64,000 bases of DNA from an uncultured Roseibium sp. (GCF_963675985.1 NZ_OY780958.1:372001-436000); one strand, 5' to 3'; numbered from the stretch's first letter, positions 8,484-17,534 are shown. Translations and numbers: made by a program. The notes: generated by a model not told the origin, from the letters alone.

Positions 8484-9485
8484 TTAGTTGTTATAGCCTC
8501 GCCCTTCGGCGGCGCGGGCGAGTTGGCGTCCGCGCTTGGCTTCGCGGCGGACGGTGTAGAGCGAGGCGCCGATGATGATCGCCGCGCCGAACAGCGTTCC
8601 GATGCTTGGCCAAGTCCCGAAAATGACGATGCCGATAATCGCGGCATAAAGAAGCCTCGTATAATCCAGCGAGGCGATGGCCGTGGCCTCTCCGGCCCGG
8701 AAGGCCTTGATGTTGCACATTTGAGAGGCCCAGGCGACGATCCCGACCATGATCAGGATGCCCCATTGTTCAAGGGTGGGCGTGTGCCAGGTGTAGATTG
8801 CCGGACCGATCATCAGCAGGCCGACCAGCAGCGCCTGGTAGGTCAGGATGGTTGTCGGCGAATCCGTTCGTGTCAGGATGCGCAGGATGATCATGACGAT
8901 GCCGGCGCCTGCCGCGCCGAGGATGGCGAGCGCGGCATAGGGGTCGACGAAACCGGTCCCTTCCGGCCGAAGCATCAAAAGCACGCCGATGAAGCCGACA
9001 ATGGTCGCGCCCCAGCGGTGAATGCCGACCTTCTCGTCCAGAAAAAAGATCGCGAAGACCGTTATGAAGAAGGTTTTCGAAAAACCCAGGGCGGTCGCGT
9101 CGGCCAGCGGCAGCTTGATGATCGCGGTAAAGCCGCAGAGCATGGCGATGGTGGCAAAGATCACGCGCGCGATCTGCAGGTCTGGCCGGTGGGTCTTGAG
9201 CGATGTCGGCAGACCGCGAAGGATCTTCGGCGCGACGATAAGCACCATTACCAGCTGGCGAATAACCAGGATCTGGAACACCGAGATATTCTCCCCGGCC
9301 ATCTTGATGAAGGTCGCCATGATGGTGAACAGGAAGGCTGCCGCCAAGATCCACAAGGCGCCGATGGTATTGGGCGGCAGGTCGTCCCAGATCGGCAGGC
9401 GGAACCGGGAGCCGTGACCCTGGCTGTCGGCTGAATCGGGGGCGGAACTGTCCGCGGGCGCTTTGTCTGGCGCCTTGTCCATCAT
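8484..9485 (-). CDS. DMT-superfamily (EamA) membrane transporter
   Basis: A 333-residue inner-membrane protein with about ten hydrophobic helices in two EamA repeats, the layout of drug/metabolite exporters. The soluble N-terminus of about 45 residues is rich in Asp, Ala and Pro. ATG at 9485 follows AAGGA at five-base spacing and is preferred over the longer frame from 9551, whose extra residues look non-coding. Helices such as LPLADATALGFSKTFFITVF are typical of the RhaT/EamA class. It is convergent with the NTF2-like gene. A second EamA protein of the same length class lies at 25947-26948; the substrates of both are unknown. Confidence 0.83.
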   Translation of the reverse strand: MMDKAPDKAPADSSAPDSADSQGHGSRFRLPIWDDLPPNTIGALWILAAAFLFTIMATFIKMAGENISVFQILVIRQLVMVLIVAPKILRGLPTSLKTHRPDLQIARVIFATIAMLCGFTAIIKLPLADATALGFSKTFFITVFAIFFLDEKVGIHRWGATIVGFIGVLLMLRPEGTGFVDPYAALAILGAAGAGIVMIILRILTRTDSPTTILTYQALLVGLLMIGPAIYTWHTPTLEQWGILIMVGIVAWASQMCNIKAFRAGEATAIASLDYTRLLYAAIIGIVIFGTWPSIGTLFGAAIIIGASLYTVRREAKRGRQLARAAEGRGYNN

Positions 9486-9590
9486 TTGAGTCCTTGTTGT
9501 TGACGTGGCGCGACAGGAGGGCGGGAGTGACCCGATCATAGCGGTTTTCACCGGTTCCGAAAGAGGGGGCTTCCGAGAGACGAAACAAAG

Positions 9591-9613
9591 GCGGGCCCGG
9601 AAACCGGGCCCGC
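9591..9613 (-). terminator. Strong hairpin downstream of the chemoreceptor gene
   Basis: A perfect 10-bp GC stem (GCGGGCCCGG, 9591-9600, pairing with 9604-9613) closes a three-base loop. Read on the minus strand it is followed by CTTTGTTTC, a weakly T-rich tail. It lies 32 bp beyond the stop codon of the chemoreceptor at 9645, so it probably ends that transcript before the DMT gene. Confidence 0.6.
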
Positions 9614-9644
9614 CGCCTGTTTAGCTATCAGGTTTTTCGCCGAA

Positions 9645-11651
9645 TTATGCCGAGCGGACGTCGCTCAGGAATGTTTCCACCTGGCTCTTGAGCTGTTCCG
9701 CCTTGCTGGAGAGTTCGCCGGCGGTTGAGGTCACCTGGGTGGCCGCCGTTCCGGTTTCGCTCGCTGCCCGGGTCACCTCTATGATGTTGGTGGTGACCTC
9801 CTCGGTGCCGGTCGCTGCCTGCTCCACGTTGCGGGCGATTTCGCTCGTCGCCGCAGTCTGTTCCTCGACCGCGGATGCGATGCCGGCTGCGACTTCGTTG
9901 ATTTCCGCGATGGTCGCCCCGATCGACTGGATTGCCGTAACGGCGCCGTCGGTTTCGGTCTGGATATTGCCGATCTGCTGGCTGATGTCCTCGGTGGCCT
10001 TCGCCGTCTGGCTGGCCAGCTCCTTCACCTCCGCGGCAACGACCGCGAAGCCCTTGCCGGCATCGCCCGCTCTCGCGGCTTCGATCGTGGCGTTCAGGGC
10101 GAGCAGATTGGTTTGCTCGGCAATGTCGGAAATCAGGCTGATAACCTCACCGATCCGCTGGGCGGCCATGGAAAGCCCCTGGACCTGGGTATCGGTGGTG
10201 CTCGCCTGTTCGACCGCGCGGGCCGCGAATTCCGAAGACTGGGTGACTTGCCGGGAGATTTCCTGGATGGAACTGGACAGTTCCTCGGTCGCGGTCGCGA
10301 CCGTCTGGACGTTCGAGGACGCTTGCTGCGCAGCGCTGGCGACCGTGGTTGCGCGGCTGTTGGTGTCGTTGGCAATGTTGGACATGGACGCTGCCGTGCT
10401 TTCCATCTCCGTTGCGGCACCGGCAACGGTGTTGAGCATCTCCGATACCTTGGTGTCGAAATCCTGGGTGAGCTGCTCGATGCGGCGGGCCCGTTCTTCA
10501 CGCGCCTTGGTTTCCTCGGCTTCCCGGGCCGCCATTTCATCCGCCTTGATCATGTTATCCTTGAAGACCTGGACGGCATCCGCCATGGCGCCGATTTCGT
10601 CCCTGTGGGTCTGTCCCGGGATGTCGACGGTTTTGTCGCCGCCGGCAAGAGTCTTCATGGCCCCGGTGATTGCCTTGATCGGACGGGAGATGCCCATTCC
10701 GATGAACCAGGCCGCTAGGCACCCCAGCACAACGGCAATGGCGGCGACGCTGTAGGTCATGGTGACGGCCAGCTGCATCGCGGCACTGGCCTCGGGTCCG
10801 AGGGTGTCCTGTTCCTTCTTGATCGCCAGTTTCAGGTTCTCAAGCTCGGTCGCAACCTTGGGGCCGATGGTATCCAGCGTACTGGAAATGATCTCGTTGC
10901 GCGTGTTGATTGTGTCGTGAACCGCTTTGAAGGCGTCCTCGTAGGTTTGATGCAGGGTGAGCACTTCATCGGAGACCTTTCCGAAGCGGGAATTTCGCAC
11001 CGCAGTTGCGAGGCTGCGCTGATTGTCAGCCAATGCCGCCGATTCCTCGAGCACCCTTTCGTAGGCAGAGTCCTGATTGGTAACCAGGAATTTGGTTGCA
11101 TAGAGACGCATCAGGAGGAGATTGCGCTGGACCACTCCGGCCCTGAAGGCGGCATTGGTATCCCCCTCATTGTTCGCCCCCTTCATGATCTCAGTCAGCT
11201 TCTGCTCGATCTGCGGGCCGATGACATCGAGCGTGTTGGTGACAAGATCGTCGCGCTTCGCCTGCAGCTTGGTCACCTCCGTGAAACCGGCAAGGTACTT
11301 GCTCAGGTTTTCCCCGGTGCTCGCCACCACGGCTTTCTTTTGCGGGCTGTTCACCAGGCCATCGAGTTCCTCGTTGAGCTGGAGCGTCCTGGAAACGCGA
11401 TCGTTGACGGCCGAGATGGTCTCGTCCGTGGCGTTGATGACGAAATTCTTGACCGCCAGGCGAGCTTCCAGGAGGTTGGCCTGAACGCGGCCTGCCTGAT
11501 TGGTCTGCAGAGCGATTGCCCGGTAGCGGGAAAAGTCGTCGTTGCCGTTGCTCAGGTTCAACCCGCCTGTGGCACTGATAATCAGAAGGAGGATCAGGAC
11601 AATGCCGAAGCCTCCGAAAATCTTCGATGAAATGCTGATATGTTTAAGCAT
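9645..11651 (-). CDS. Methyl-accepting chemotaxis protein with periplasmic helical-bundle sensor
   Basis: The 668-residue receptor has a first membrane helix near residues 11-31, a long helical periplasmic domain to about residue 295 (repeated in two related halves, QTNQAGRVQANLLEARLAVKN and AGVVQRNLLLMRLYATKFLV, typical of the HBM bimodular sensor), a second helix (VAAIAVVLGCLAAWFIGMG), a HAMP domain and a cytoplasmic signalling bundle. The tip motif DIAEQTNLLALNATIEAARA is intact and binds CheA/CheW. No C-terminal CheR/CheB pentapeptide is seen; the chain ends in FLSDVRSA. HBM receptors often sense organic acids, but the ligand here is not known. It is transcribed alone. Confidence 0.93.
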   Translation of the reverse strand: MLKHISISSKIFGGFGIVLILLLIISATGGLNLSNGNDDFSRYRAIALQTNQAGRVQANLLEARLAVKNFVINATDETISAVNDRVSRTLQLNEELDGLVNSPQKKAVVASTGENLSKYLAGFTEVTKLQAKRDDLVTNTLDVIGPQIEQKLTEIMKGANNEGDTNAAFRAGVVQRNLLLMRLYATKFLVTNQDSAYERVLEESAALADNQRSLATAVRNSRFGKVSDEVLTLHQTYEDAFKAVHDTINTRNEIISSTLDTIGPKVATELENLKLAIKKEQDTLGPEASAAMQLAVTMTYSVAAIAVVLGCLAAWFIGMGISRPIKAITGAMKTLAGGDKTVDIPGQTHRDEIGAMADAVQVFKDNMIKADEMAAREAEETKAREERARRIEQLTQDFDTKVSEMLNTVAGAATEMESTAASMSNIANDTNSRATTVASAAQQASSNVQTVATATEELSSSIQEISRQVTQSSEFAARAVEQASTTDTQVQGLSMAAQRIGEVISLISDIAEQTNLLALNATIEAARAGDAGKGFAVVAAEVKELASQTAKATEDISQQIGNIQTETDGAVTAIQSIGATIAEINEVAAGIASAVEEQTAATSEIARNVEQAATGTEEVTTNIIEVTRAASETGTAATQVTSTAGELSSKAEQLKSQVETFLSDVRSA

Positions 11652-12412
11652 GGCCTTAGCTGCCCTTCAGAACCATTGTTATCTCGGGAGCGGCAAAGAA
11701 ACGGTCTTCGATCGTGCGCGATGGATGTCTTGGTGGTGCGACCTGCGAGACCAAATCCGGCACGATCCGCCTGCTTTCAGTGCGGCTTCACGCAATAATT
11801 TCGGGGCCTACAGTCCTAACGAATTATTAATTATGAATCGCATACTCGACTTGACGCAACGTTATTTCTTCTTAAATTTCAATATCTTACATATGATATG
11901 AAACTATTTGGATTTGATATTCAACCGCTGATACCGGCCGGATGTGAGTTGACGCTATTCAGTCAGATAATATGTATATTGTTGTTTTTTCTGATGAAAT
12001 TTTCACAAATCAATTTTTGTCGAGTCAATCGGCTCGGGATATTTGTACGTATAAGAACTTATTTATAAACTGGTGATTGTGTTCCTGTTGATGTTTCGCG
12101 GCGGAGATAAAATTTTTTATTATTTTCCGAGAAAGAGCTCTTTTGAGCCGATTTAAAAGGCAAGTTGAACCGTGGATCATATTTCTTTGTACTGTAGTGG
12201 ACGAAAAGAATCATTTTCGGATTGTTTCGGACAAGCATGCACAGGCGTGCCTGATCGATCTGCGGCATCGGGCAAAAGCTATCGATGATCGGGCTGGCCA
12301 AATGGCCTTCAGCTTCGGAGTATGGATCTATCCGTCGGCGGAGCTATCTGACCGTGAGACCATCGCGGAACGATCGGCAAACGGCCGGGCAATGCAGGAG
12401 AGGGAGAGTTCC
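11652..12412. other. Long AT-rich intergenic region with no supported gene
   Basis: The 761-bp gap between the divergent chemoreceptor and VOC genes holds no reading frame with a credible start. The stretch 11820-12140 is much more AT-rich than the surroundings. A possible sigma70-like promoter toward the VOC gene is TTGACG at 11949-11954 with TATGTA at 11971-11976 (16-bp spacing). It probably serves as a large regulatory gap, or is a remnant of lost DNA. Confidence 0.4.
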
Positions 12413-13003
12413 ATGAGAAAAATCCAGAGCCAGGGTGTCCATCACATCACGCTTGTGGGCGCGGACAGGCAGACGTCGATTGATTTCTGGGAAGGGTTGC
12501 TCGGCATGCCCTTCGTGTTCGAACAACCCAACCTCGACAATCCCAATGAGAGCCATCTTTATTTCGATCCGGGCGATGGCCGGCTGATCACGATTTTCAC
12601 CAACGAAGACCGCAAACCCGATCCCAAAAGAACGCCGACTGACATCGGGTGTGTGCATCACCTGGCGCTTTCCGTTTCACAGGCGACTTTCAAACAGACG
12701 GTCGAGCGGCTCGATGAACGCGGGATTCGTCATAGCGGGCCGAAAGATCGCGGCTTTATGGATTCCATCTATTTTGAGGACCCGCTCGGGTTTCTGATCG
12801 AGCTTGCGTCCTATCGTTTCGAACCGCCGGCCGGGGTTTCCTACGGGGAGGTGATGATCGAGGCGCATAACGTGCGGGTCGCGCGTGGGGATTACAATAT
12901 CGCCGAGATCCATCTCGCCGACGCGATCGAAAACCTGACACGCTCGACGCGGCGCAGCCTGTCCGACGACCGATCGCCCAAGAATCCCTATGGCAACGTT
13001 TGA
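12413..13003 (+). CDS. VOC-family (glyoxalase/dioxygenase fold) protein
   Basis: The 196-residue protein has two beta-alpha-beta-beta-beta modules of the vicinal oxygen chelate fold: GVHHITLVGADRQTSIDFWEGLLGM and CVHHLALSVSQATFKQTVERLDE. The candidate metal ligands are the His residues of each VHH motif and the Glu of DPLGFLIELASY. This resembles ring-cleaving dioxygenase-like VOC proteins. The start at 12413 has GGGAGAG a few bases upstream; an open frame reaching back to 12143 crosses AT-rich non-coding DNA. A 38-residue C-terminal tail rich in Arg and Ser is unusual. It has its own promoter region. Substrate unknown. Confidence 0.75.
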   Translation: MRKIQSQGVHHITLVGADRQTSIDFWEGLLGMPFVFEQPNLDNPNESHLYFDPGDGRLITIFTNEDRKPDPKRTPTDIGCVHHLALSVSQATFKQTVERLDERGIRHSGPKDRGFMDSIYFEDPLGFLIELASYRFEPPAGVSYGEVMIEAHNVRVARGDYNIAEIHLADAIENLTRSTRRSLSDDRSPKNPYGNV

Positions 13004-13250
13004 GGGCTGAAGTCTCGGCAGATGGTCATTTCATGTCTATCGCCGAGGTGTTGCGTCACATTGAAATGAAGATTTTATCGCTGAAGGAACATGTGTTTTT
13101 CGGTCGATTGCAATATGTTGAAACAACTAAACAAAAGGGTGTTTTTCGCGGGAGCTCGCTGTAGTCAACAGTCCCTCGTATTGATTTTTCTTGAGTTTTT
13201 TATTCAGGCGGCGGAAGCTAATGGCGTTGAAATACCGGGGAGGACTGAAC

Positions 13251-13541
13251 ATGTGTCAGATTTTTGCCGGGCAAGACCCGGCCGACTATGAACCGGAAAC
13301 ACGCCGTCTCAGGCTAAACGGACAAAGCACCAGCATCAGACTGGAGCGGTCCTTCTGGCAGATTGTCGATGAAATCGCCGCTGCCGAGGGAGTGAGCACA
13401 CCGGCGTTCGTTTCGAAACTGCATTCGGAAGTGCTCGAATTGCATGGAGAAGCGCGGAACTTCACGTCGCTTTTGCGGTGCGCCTGTATCGTGCGTGTCC
13501 GCCAGACCATGGCGCCGATCGAAACAATCGCTGCAGAATAA
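13251..13541 (+). CDS. Ribbon-helix-helix (RHH_4) protein
   Basis: A 96-residue protein matching the RHH_4 family: it opens with MCQIFAGQDPADYEPETRRL, then LRLNGQSTSIRLERSFWQI, the beta strand and first helix of a ribbon-helix-helix, followed by AEGVSTPAFVSKLHSEV. These proteins are presumed DNA-binding regulators. ATG at 13251 follows GGAGG at a good distance; earlier in-frame ATGs are not supported. It stands directly before the oxidation module that begins at 13632 and is a candidate regulator of it. The target site is unknown; the inverted repeat at 13548-13565 is one possibility. Confidence 0.78.
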   Translation: MCQIFAGQDPADYEPETRRLRLNGQSTSIRLERSFWQIVDEIAAAEGVSTPAFVSKLHSEVLELHGEARNFTSLLRCACIVRVRQTMAPIETIAAE

Positions 13542-13547
13542 TTACGT

Positions 13548-13565
13548 GTAGTACTTTGATACTAC
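13548..13565. promoter_or_regulatory. Inverted repeat upstream of the oxidation operon
   Basis: GTAGTA (13548-13553) and TACTAC (13560-13565) form perfect 6-bp arms separated by six bases. It lies just after the RHH gene and about 66 bp before the TTG start at 13632, where an operator for the operon would be expected. No T-run follows, so it is not a terminator. Confidence 0.4.
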
Positions 13566-13631
13566 CCACCCTTTGAAATATTCGGGCATCCTCCCTTCAG
13601 GATCGCAAAGACGGTCTTTTGGGAGGAAAAG

Positions 13632-14027
13632 TTGGCTAAAGTAATACATGCGATGTTTCGCGTGCTCGATGAGGTGCGCTCTGTTGACTTCTACAAGAAG
13701 GCCTTTGGTCTGGAAGTTTCCGAGCGTCTGGATTTCGACAGCTTTACCCTTGTTTATCTGAAAAACGCTTCCGCTGATTTCGAGATTGAGCTCACCGTCA
13801 ACAAAGGACGTGAGGAGCCTTATGACCTCGGAGATGGCTACGGACACGTGGCTTTCTGTGTCGAGGATCTCGACAGCGAACATGCCCGGTTCGAAGCCGA
13901 AGGCCTTTCTCCCCGCAAGATCGTAGAATTTGAACGTGATGGTTCGCTGCTGGCGCGCTTCTTCTTCGTCCAGGACCCGGACGGATATCAGATCGAGGTG
14001 CTGCAGCGGCACGGCCGCTACCGGTAA
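13632..14027 (+). CDS. GloA-like VOC protein (lactoylglutathione lyase family)
   Basis: At 131 residues the protein has the size and layout of glyoxalase I: HAMFRVLDEVRSVDFYKKAFGLEV at the N-terminus, IELTVNKG, YGHVAFCVEDL and FVQDPDGYQIEVLQ. The four metal ligands of glyoxalase I have counterparts (His7, the Glu of FEIELT, the His of YGHVAF and the Glu of YQIEVL). The start is TTG at 13632, supported by GGGAGG six bases upstream. It leads an apparent operon with the Tat protein, GMC dehydrogenase, sorbosone-type dehydrogenase and cytochrome c, so it may detoxify an aldehyde or process an intermediate made by them. That role is inferred. Confidence 0.72.
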   Translation: MAKVIHAMFRVLDEVRSVDFYKKAFGLEVSERLDFDSFTLVYLKNASADFEIELTVNKGREEPYDLGDGYGHVAFCVEDLDSEHARFEAEGLSPRKIVEFERDGSLLARFFFVQDPDGYQIEVLQRHGRYR

Positions 14028-14057
14028 CCGCCATCGCGCGGAATGAGGGAGGAAAAC

Positions 14058-14582
14058 ATGAAAACTGCTCTGGATCGTCACAAGTTGACGAGGAGGGATC
14101 TGCTCGCCCGTAGCGCGGCGATCGGTGGGGCCTTCGTGATCGGATCGGGGTTCGTCGCTGCGCCGACGGCCGCCTGGGCCATGGAGGTCGAATATATCAA
14201 GCCCGACACCATGGCGGCGCTGATCCAGATGGCTCGGGATATCTATCCTCACGATCATGTCGCGGACCGGTTCTATGCGGCCGCCGTGAAGGGCTATGAC
14301 AATGCCGATCAGTCCCAGATGATCGAGACGGGCATCGCGGCCCTCAACGCGGCAGCCGCCGGTAAGGGATATGCCGGCTACCTGGCGGCGGGATGGGAGC
14401 GGGACCGGGTGGACATTCTGCGCGCCCAGGAGGACAGCCCGTTCTTCCAGACCATCCGCGGCGGTCTTGTGACCGGGCTCTATAACCAGAAGGCTCTGTG
14501 GCCTTTGTTCGGCTATGAGGGCGAAAGCTATTCCAAGGGTGGCTACATCGACCGCGGCTTCAACGACATCGACTGGATCTGA
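14058..14582 (+). CDS. Tat-exported small subunit of a GMC dehydrogenase (gluconate 2-dehydrogenase subunit 3-like)
   Basis: A 174-residue protein with a twin-arginine signal (LTRRDLLARSAAIGGAF, about residues 10-26) and cleavage after AAWA. The mature part begins with an alpha-helical region, MAALIQMARDIYPHDHVADRFYAAAVKGYD, that matches the small-subunit family of membrane-bound gluconate, sorbitol and glucose dehydrogenases. Such subunits carry the partner flavoprotein across the membrane through the Tat route and stabilise it. The GMC gene follows after 14 bp. ATG at 14058 follows GGGAGG. The substrate of the complex is not known. Confidence 0.78.
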   Translation: MKTALDRHKLTRRDLLARSAAIGGAFVIGSGFVAAPTAAWAMEVEYIKPDTMAALIQMARDIYPHDHVADRFYAAAVKGYDNADQSQMIETGIAALNAAAAGKGYAGYLAAGWERDRVDILRAQEDSPFFQTIRGGLVTGLYNQKALWPLFGYEGESYSKGGYIDRGFNDIDWI

Positions 14583-14596
14583 GGGAGGGCGCGAAC

Positions 14597-16168
14597 ATGG
14601 CTGCAACATTTGATCTCAACGACGACAGCGTCGTCGTCGTCATCGGCACCGGCGCAGGCGGTGGCGTTCTTTCCAACGAACTGGCGCAAAAGGGCGTGAA
14701 GGTCGTCGCCCTGGAGGCGGGCGGGCGTTATCTCCCCGACGACTACATCAACGACGAGTGGGAAAGCTTTGGCCAGCTTGCCTGGACCGAGCCGCGCACG
14801 ACCTCCGGGGACTGGCGCGTCGCCAAGGATTTCTCCGGCCTGCCGGCCTGGATCGTGAAGGCCGTCGGCGGCACGACGATCCACTGGGCGGGCGCCTCGC
14901 TGCGCTTCCAGCCCCACGAATTCAAGACGAAGACAACATACGGGGACGTTCAGGGCGCGAACCTCCTCGACTGGCCCATCGATCTTGCCGAAATGGAGCC
15001 CTGGTACGATAAGGCCGAGGCCAAACTCGGCGTAACCCGCACAGGCGGGCGTCCCGGGCTTCCCGGCAACAACAACTTCAAGGTCTTCGAAGCCGGCGCC
15101 AGAAAGCTGGGTTACAAGGAAGTCCATACCGGCCGGATGGCCATCAACAGCGAGGATTACGACGACCGCGTTTCCTGCCAGCAGACCGGCTTCTGCTTCC
15201 AGGGCTGCAAATGGGGCGCGAAGTGGTCCTCCGCCTATACGGATATTCCGCGCGGCGAAGCCACCGGTAACCTGGAAGTCCGCGACCGCTGTCATGTCCT
15301 GAAAATCGAGCATGATGCGTCCGGCAAGGTGACCGGTGTCGTCTATGCCGACAAGGACGGCAATCAGCAGATGCAGAAGGCGCGGCTCGTCTGCGTGGCG
15401 GGCAATTCCATCGAAAGCCCGCGGCTGCTTCTGAATTCCGCGTCCACCCTGTTCCCGGACGGCCTTGCCAATTCCTCAGGCCAGGTCGGGCGCAACTACA
15501 TGCGTCACATGACCGGATCGGTCTATGCCGCTTTCGACAAGCCCGTGCGCATGTGGCGCGGCACGACCATGGCCGGCGTCATTCAGGACGAGGCCCGCTT
15601 CGATCCGTCGCGCGGTTTCGTCGGCGGCTACGAATTCGAGACCCTGTCCCTGGGCCTTCCCTTCATGGCTGCCTTCCTGGATCCGGGCGCCTGGGGACGC
15701 GAGTTTACGACCGCGCTCGATTCTTACGAAAACATGGCCGGGCTTTGGATCGTGGGCGAGGACATGCCCCAGGAAACCAACCGGATCACGCTGAACCACG
15801 ATGTGAAGGACAGCCAAGGGCTTCCGGTTGCCGATGTGCATTTCGACGATCACCCGAATGACATCGCAATGCGCAATCATGCCTACGCCCGAGGCCAGGC
15901 GATCTACGATGCGGTGGGAGCTACCCGGACGTTTCCGACGCCCCCCTATCCGTCGACACACAATCTCGGAACCAACCGGATGTCGGCGAATCCGCGTGAC
16001 GGGGTGGTCAACAAATGGGGGCAGACGCACGATATTCCGAACCTTTTCATTTCCGACGGCAGCCAGTTCACGACGGGTGCGGCGGAGAATCCCACGCTGA
16101 CGATCGTCGCGCTCGCCATCCGGCAGGCCGATCACATCGCGGGGGAAATGAGCAAGGGCAATCTCTAG
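14597..16168 (+). CDS. GMC-family FAD-dependent dehydrogenase with a cysteine cluster
   Basis: A 523-residue flavoprotein with an FAD-binding dinucleotide fold (VVIGTGAGGGVLSNELA, about residues 14-30), the GGTTIHWAG substrate/FAD region, and the GMC C-terminal part STHNLGTNRM ... FTTGAAENPTLTIVALA. A CQQTGFCFQGC segment (Cys-x5-Cys-x3-Cys) lies where sorbitol, fructose and glucose dehydrogenases of this subgroup bind a 3Fe-4S cluster; the cluster is inferred. It has no signal of its own and is probably exported with the Tat subunit encoded just upstream. Electrons would then pass to the cytochrome c encoded by the same operon. The alcohol or sugar substrate cannot be read from the sequence. 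Confidence 0.85.
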   Translation: MAATFDLNDDSVVVVIGTGAGGGVLSNELAQKGVKVVALEAGGRYLPDDYINDEWESFGQLAWTEPRTTSGDWRVAKDFSGLPAWIVKAVGGTTIHWAGASLRFQPHEFKTKTTYGDVQGANLLDWPIDLAEMEPWYDKAEAKLGVTRTGGRPGLPGNNNFKVFEAGARKLGYKEVHTGRMAINSEDYDDRVSCQQTGFCFQGCKWGAKWSSAYTDIPRGEATGNLEVRDRCHVLKIEHDASGKVTGVVYADKDGNQQMQKARLVCVAGNSIESPRLLLNSASTLFPDGLANSSGQVGRNYMRHMTGSVYAAFDKPVRMWRGTTMAGVIQDEARFDPSRGFVGGYEFETLSLGLPFMAAFLDPGAWGREFTTALDSYENMAGLWIVGEDMPQETNRITLNHDVKDSQGLPVADVHFDDHPNDIAMRNHAYARGQAIYDAVGATRTFPTPPYPSTHNLGTNRMSANPRDGVVNKWGQTHDIPNLFISDGSQFTTGAAENPTLTIVALAIRQADHIAGEMSKGNL

Positions 16169-16246
16169 GGCAGGGGGAACAGTTCCCGGCGACCCGTTTA
16201 TTGCAGTTGCTTGAACCAGGGGTGGTCTTTGCGAAGGCCGCCCCGA

Positions 16247-16263
16247 ACGCACGTTTCGTGCGT
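16247..16263 (+). other. Intra-operon hairpin before the sorbosone-type dehydrogenase gene
   Basis: A perfect 7-bp stem ACGCACG/CGTGCGT closes a three-base TTT loop, immediately upstream of the GGGAGGAAATA ribosome site at 16270-16280. No T-run follows. It may alter mRNA stability or the relative output of the flanking genes rather than end transcription. Confidence 0.4.
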
Positions 16264-16280
16264 AAACTCGGGAGGAAATA

Positions 16281-17534
16281 ATGAAAAGACTGCTTTTGGG
16301 AACAGCGAGCCTGCTCGCGGTAACGGCCCTGGCACATGCCCAGGCGCCGGTGCCGGAAAATCTGGAGAAACTGTCGAATTTCCAGACGACCGGGACGTCG
16401 GAATTCACCTTCGTCGAGCAGACCGGCGATTATGCGGACGGCATCAAGAAGACCCTGGAACGGATCAAGCTGCCGGACGGTTTCAAGATCGGCCTTTATG
16501 CGGTGGTGCCGGATGCACGCCACATGGCGGTCGGACCGCAGGGGATCGTGACGTTCGTCGGAACCCGAAAGGACAAGGTCTGGTCGGTGACCGACCGCAA
16601 CAAGGACCGCGTGGCCGACGAGGTGAAGGATTTCGCGCCGTCGCTGAAGTTTGCAATCCCGAACGGGCCGTGCTTTTCCAAGGACGGGTTCCTTTACATC
16701 GCCGAGCAGAACCGGGTGCTGGTCTATCCGGCGGCCGAGTTCTTCTATGAAAGCCCGGATGTGGCTGCCTTCAACGTGGTCAAGCAGGGCGAGCTGATCC
16801 CGCCGGCGGAAGAAAGCTACAACCACACCGCCCGCGTCTGTGACATCGGGCCGGACGGCAAGCTCTACATCACGCTCGGGCAGCCGTTCAACGTTCCGGC
16901 TCCGGAGAAGCTGGACCTCTACAAGAAGTGGGGTCTCGGCGGCATCATCCGCCTGAATACGGATGGCACGGGCCGGGAGGTCTTCGCGACCGGCATCCGC
17001 AACTCCGTGGGCATGGATTTCGATCCGAAGACTGGCGATCTCTGGTTCACTGACAACCAGGTCGACGGCATGGGGGACGATATCCCTCCGGGTGAAATCA
17101 ACCATGCGACCGCAGCCGGCCAGAACTTCGGCTTCCCGTGGTACGGCGGCGGTCATACCCGGACCAACGAGTATCAGAACGAAGAGCCGCCCGCGGATGT
17201 GGTGTTCCCGGCCGCCGAGCAGGTCGCCCATGCCGCCGATCTCGGCATGAAGTTCTACACCGGCAAGATGTTCCCGGCCAAATACCAGGGTGCTATCTTC
17301 TCCGCCCAGCACGGCTCGTGGAACCGCACAACCCCGGTCGGTGCCCGGGTGATGGTGACCTACGTTAACGAGGACGGAACCGCGACCAGCGAGCCTTTTG
17401 CCGAGGGTTGGATCGACGAGAACGGCGAATATCTTGGCCGTCCGGTCGATGTGACCGAACTGCGTGACGGATCGATCCTGGTGTCCGACGATCTGGCGGG
17501 TGCCATCTACCGGATCTGGTACGAGGGCAATTGA
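16281..17534 (+). CDS. Sorbosone dehydrogenase-family quinoprotein (PQQ-dependent sugar/aldehyde dehydrogenase fold)
   Basis: A 417-residue secreted protein with a signal peptide cleaved near residue 20 (AHAQ). The body is a beta-propeller of the L-sorbosone dehydrogenase/GdhB class: LPDGFKIGLYAVVPDARHMA, VTFVGTRKDKVWSVTD, GPCFSKDGFLYIAEQNRVLVY, NHTARVCDIGPDGKLYITLG, RNSVGMDFDPKTGDLWFTDN and FSAQHGSWNR are its recurring strands. Family members oxidise aldehydes or sugars with PQQ in the periplasm and pass electrons to cytochrome c. The next gene, a dihaem cytochrome c, overlaps its stop codon. PQQ synthesis genes are not in the window. Exact substrate unknown. Confidence 0.82.
   Translation: MKRLLLGTASLLAVTALAHAQAPVPENLEKLSNFQTTGTSEFTFVEQTGDYADGIKKTLERIKLPDGFKIGLYAVVPDARHMAVGPQGIVTFVGTRKDKVWSVTDRNKDRVADEVKDFAPSLKFAIPNGPCFSKDGFLYIAEQNRVLVYPAAEFFYESPDVAAFNVVKQGELIPPAEESYNHTARVCDIGPDGKLYITLGQPFNVPAPEKLDLYKKWGLGGIIRLNTDGTGREVFATGIRNSVGMDFDPKTGDLWFTDNQVDGMGDDIPPGEINHATAAGQNFGFPWYGGGHTRTNEYQNEEPPADVVFPAAEQVAHAADLGMKFYTGKMFPAKYQGAIFSAQHGSWNRTTPVGARVMVTYVNEDGTATSEPFAEGWIDENGEYLGRPVDVTELRDGSILVSDDLAGAIYRIWYEGN

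Noticed and set aside
12059..12301. Minus-strand frame of 80 codons in the AT-rich gap
   Set aside because: No ribosome site and no domain; AT-rich DNA gives such frames by chance.
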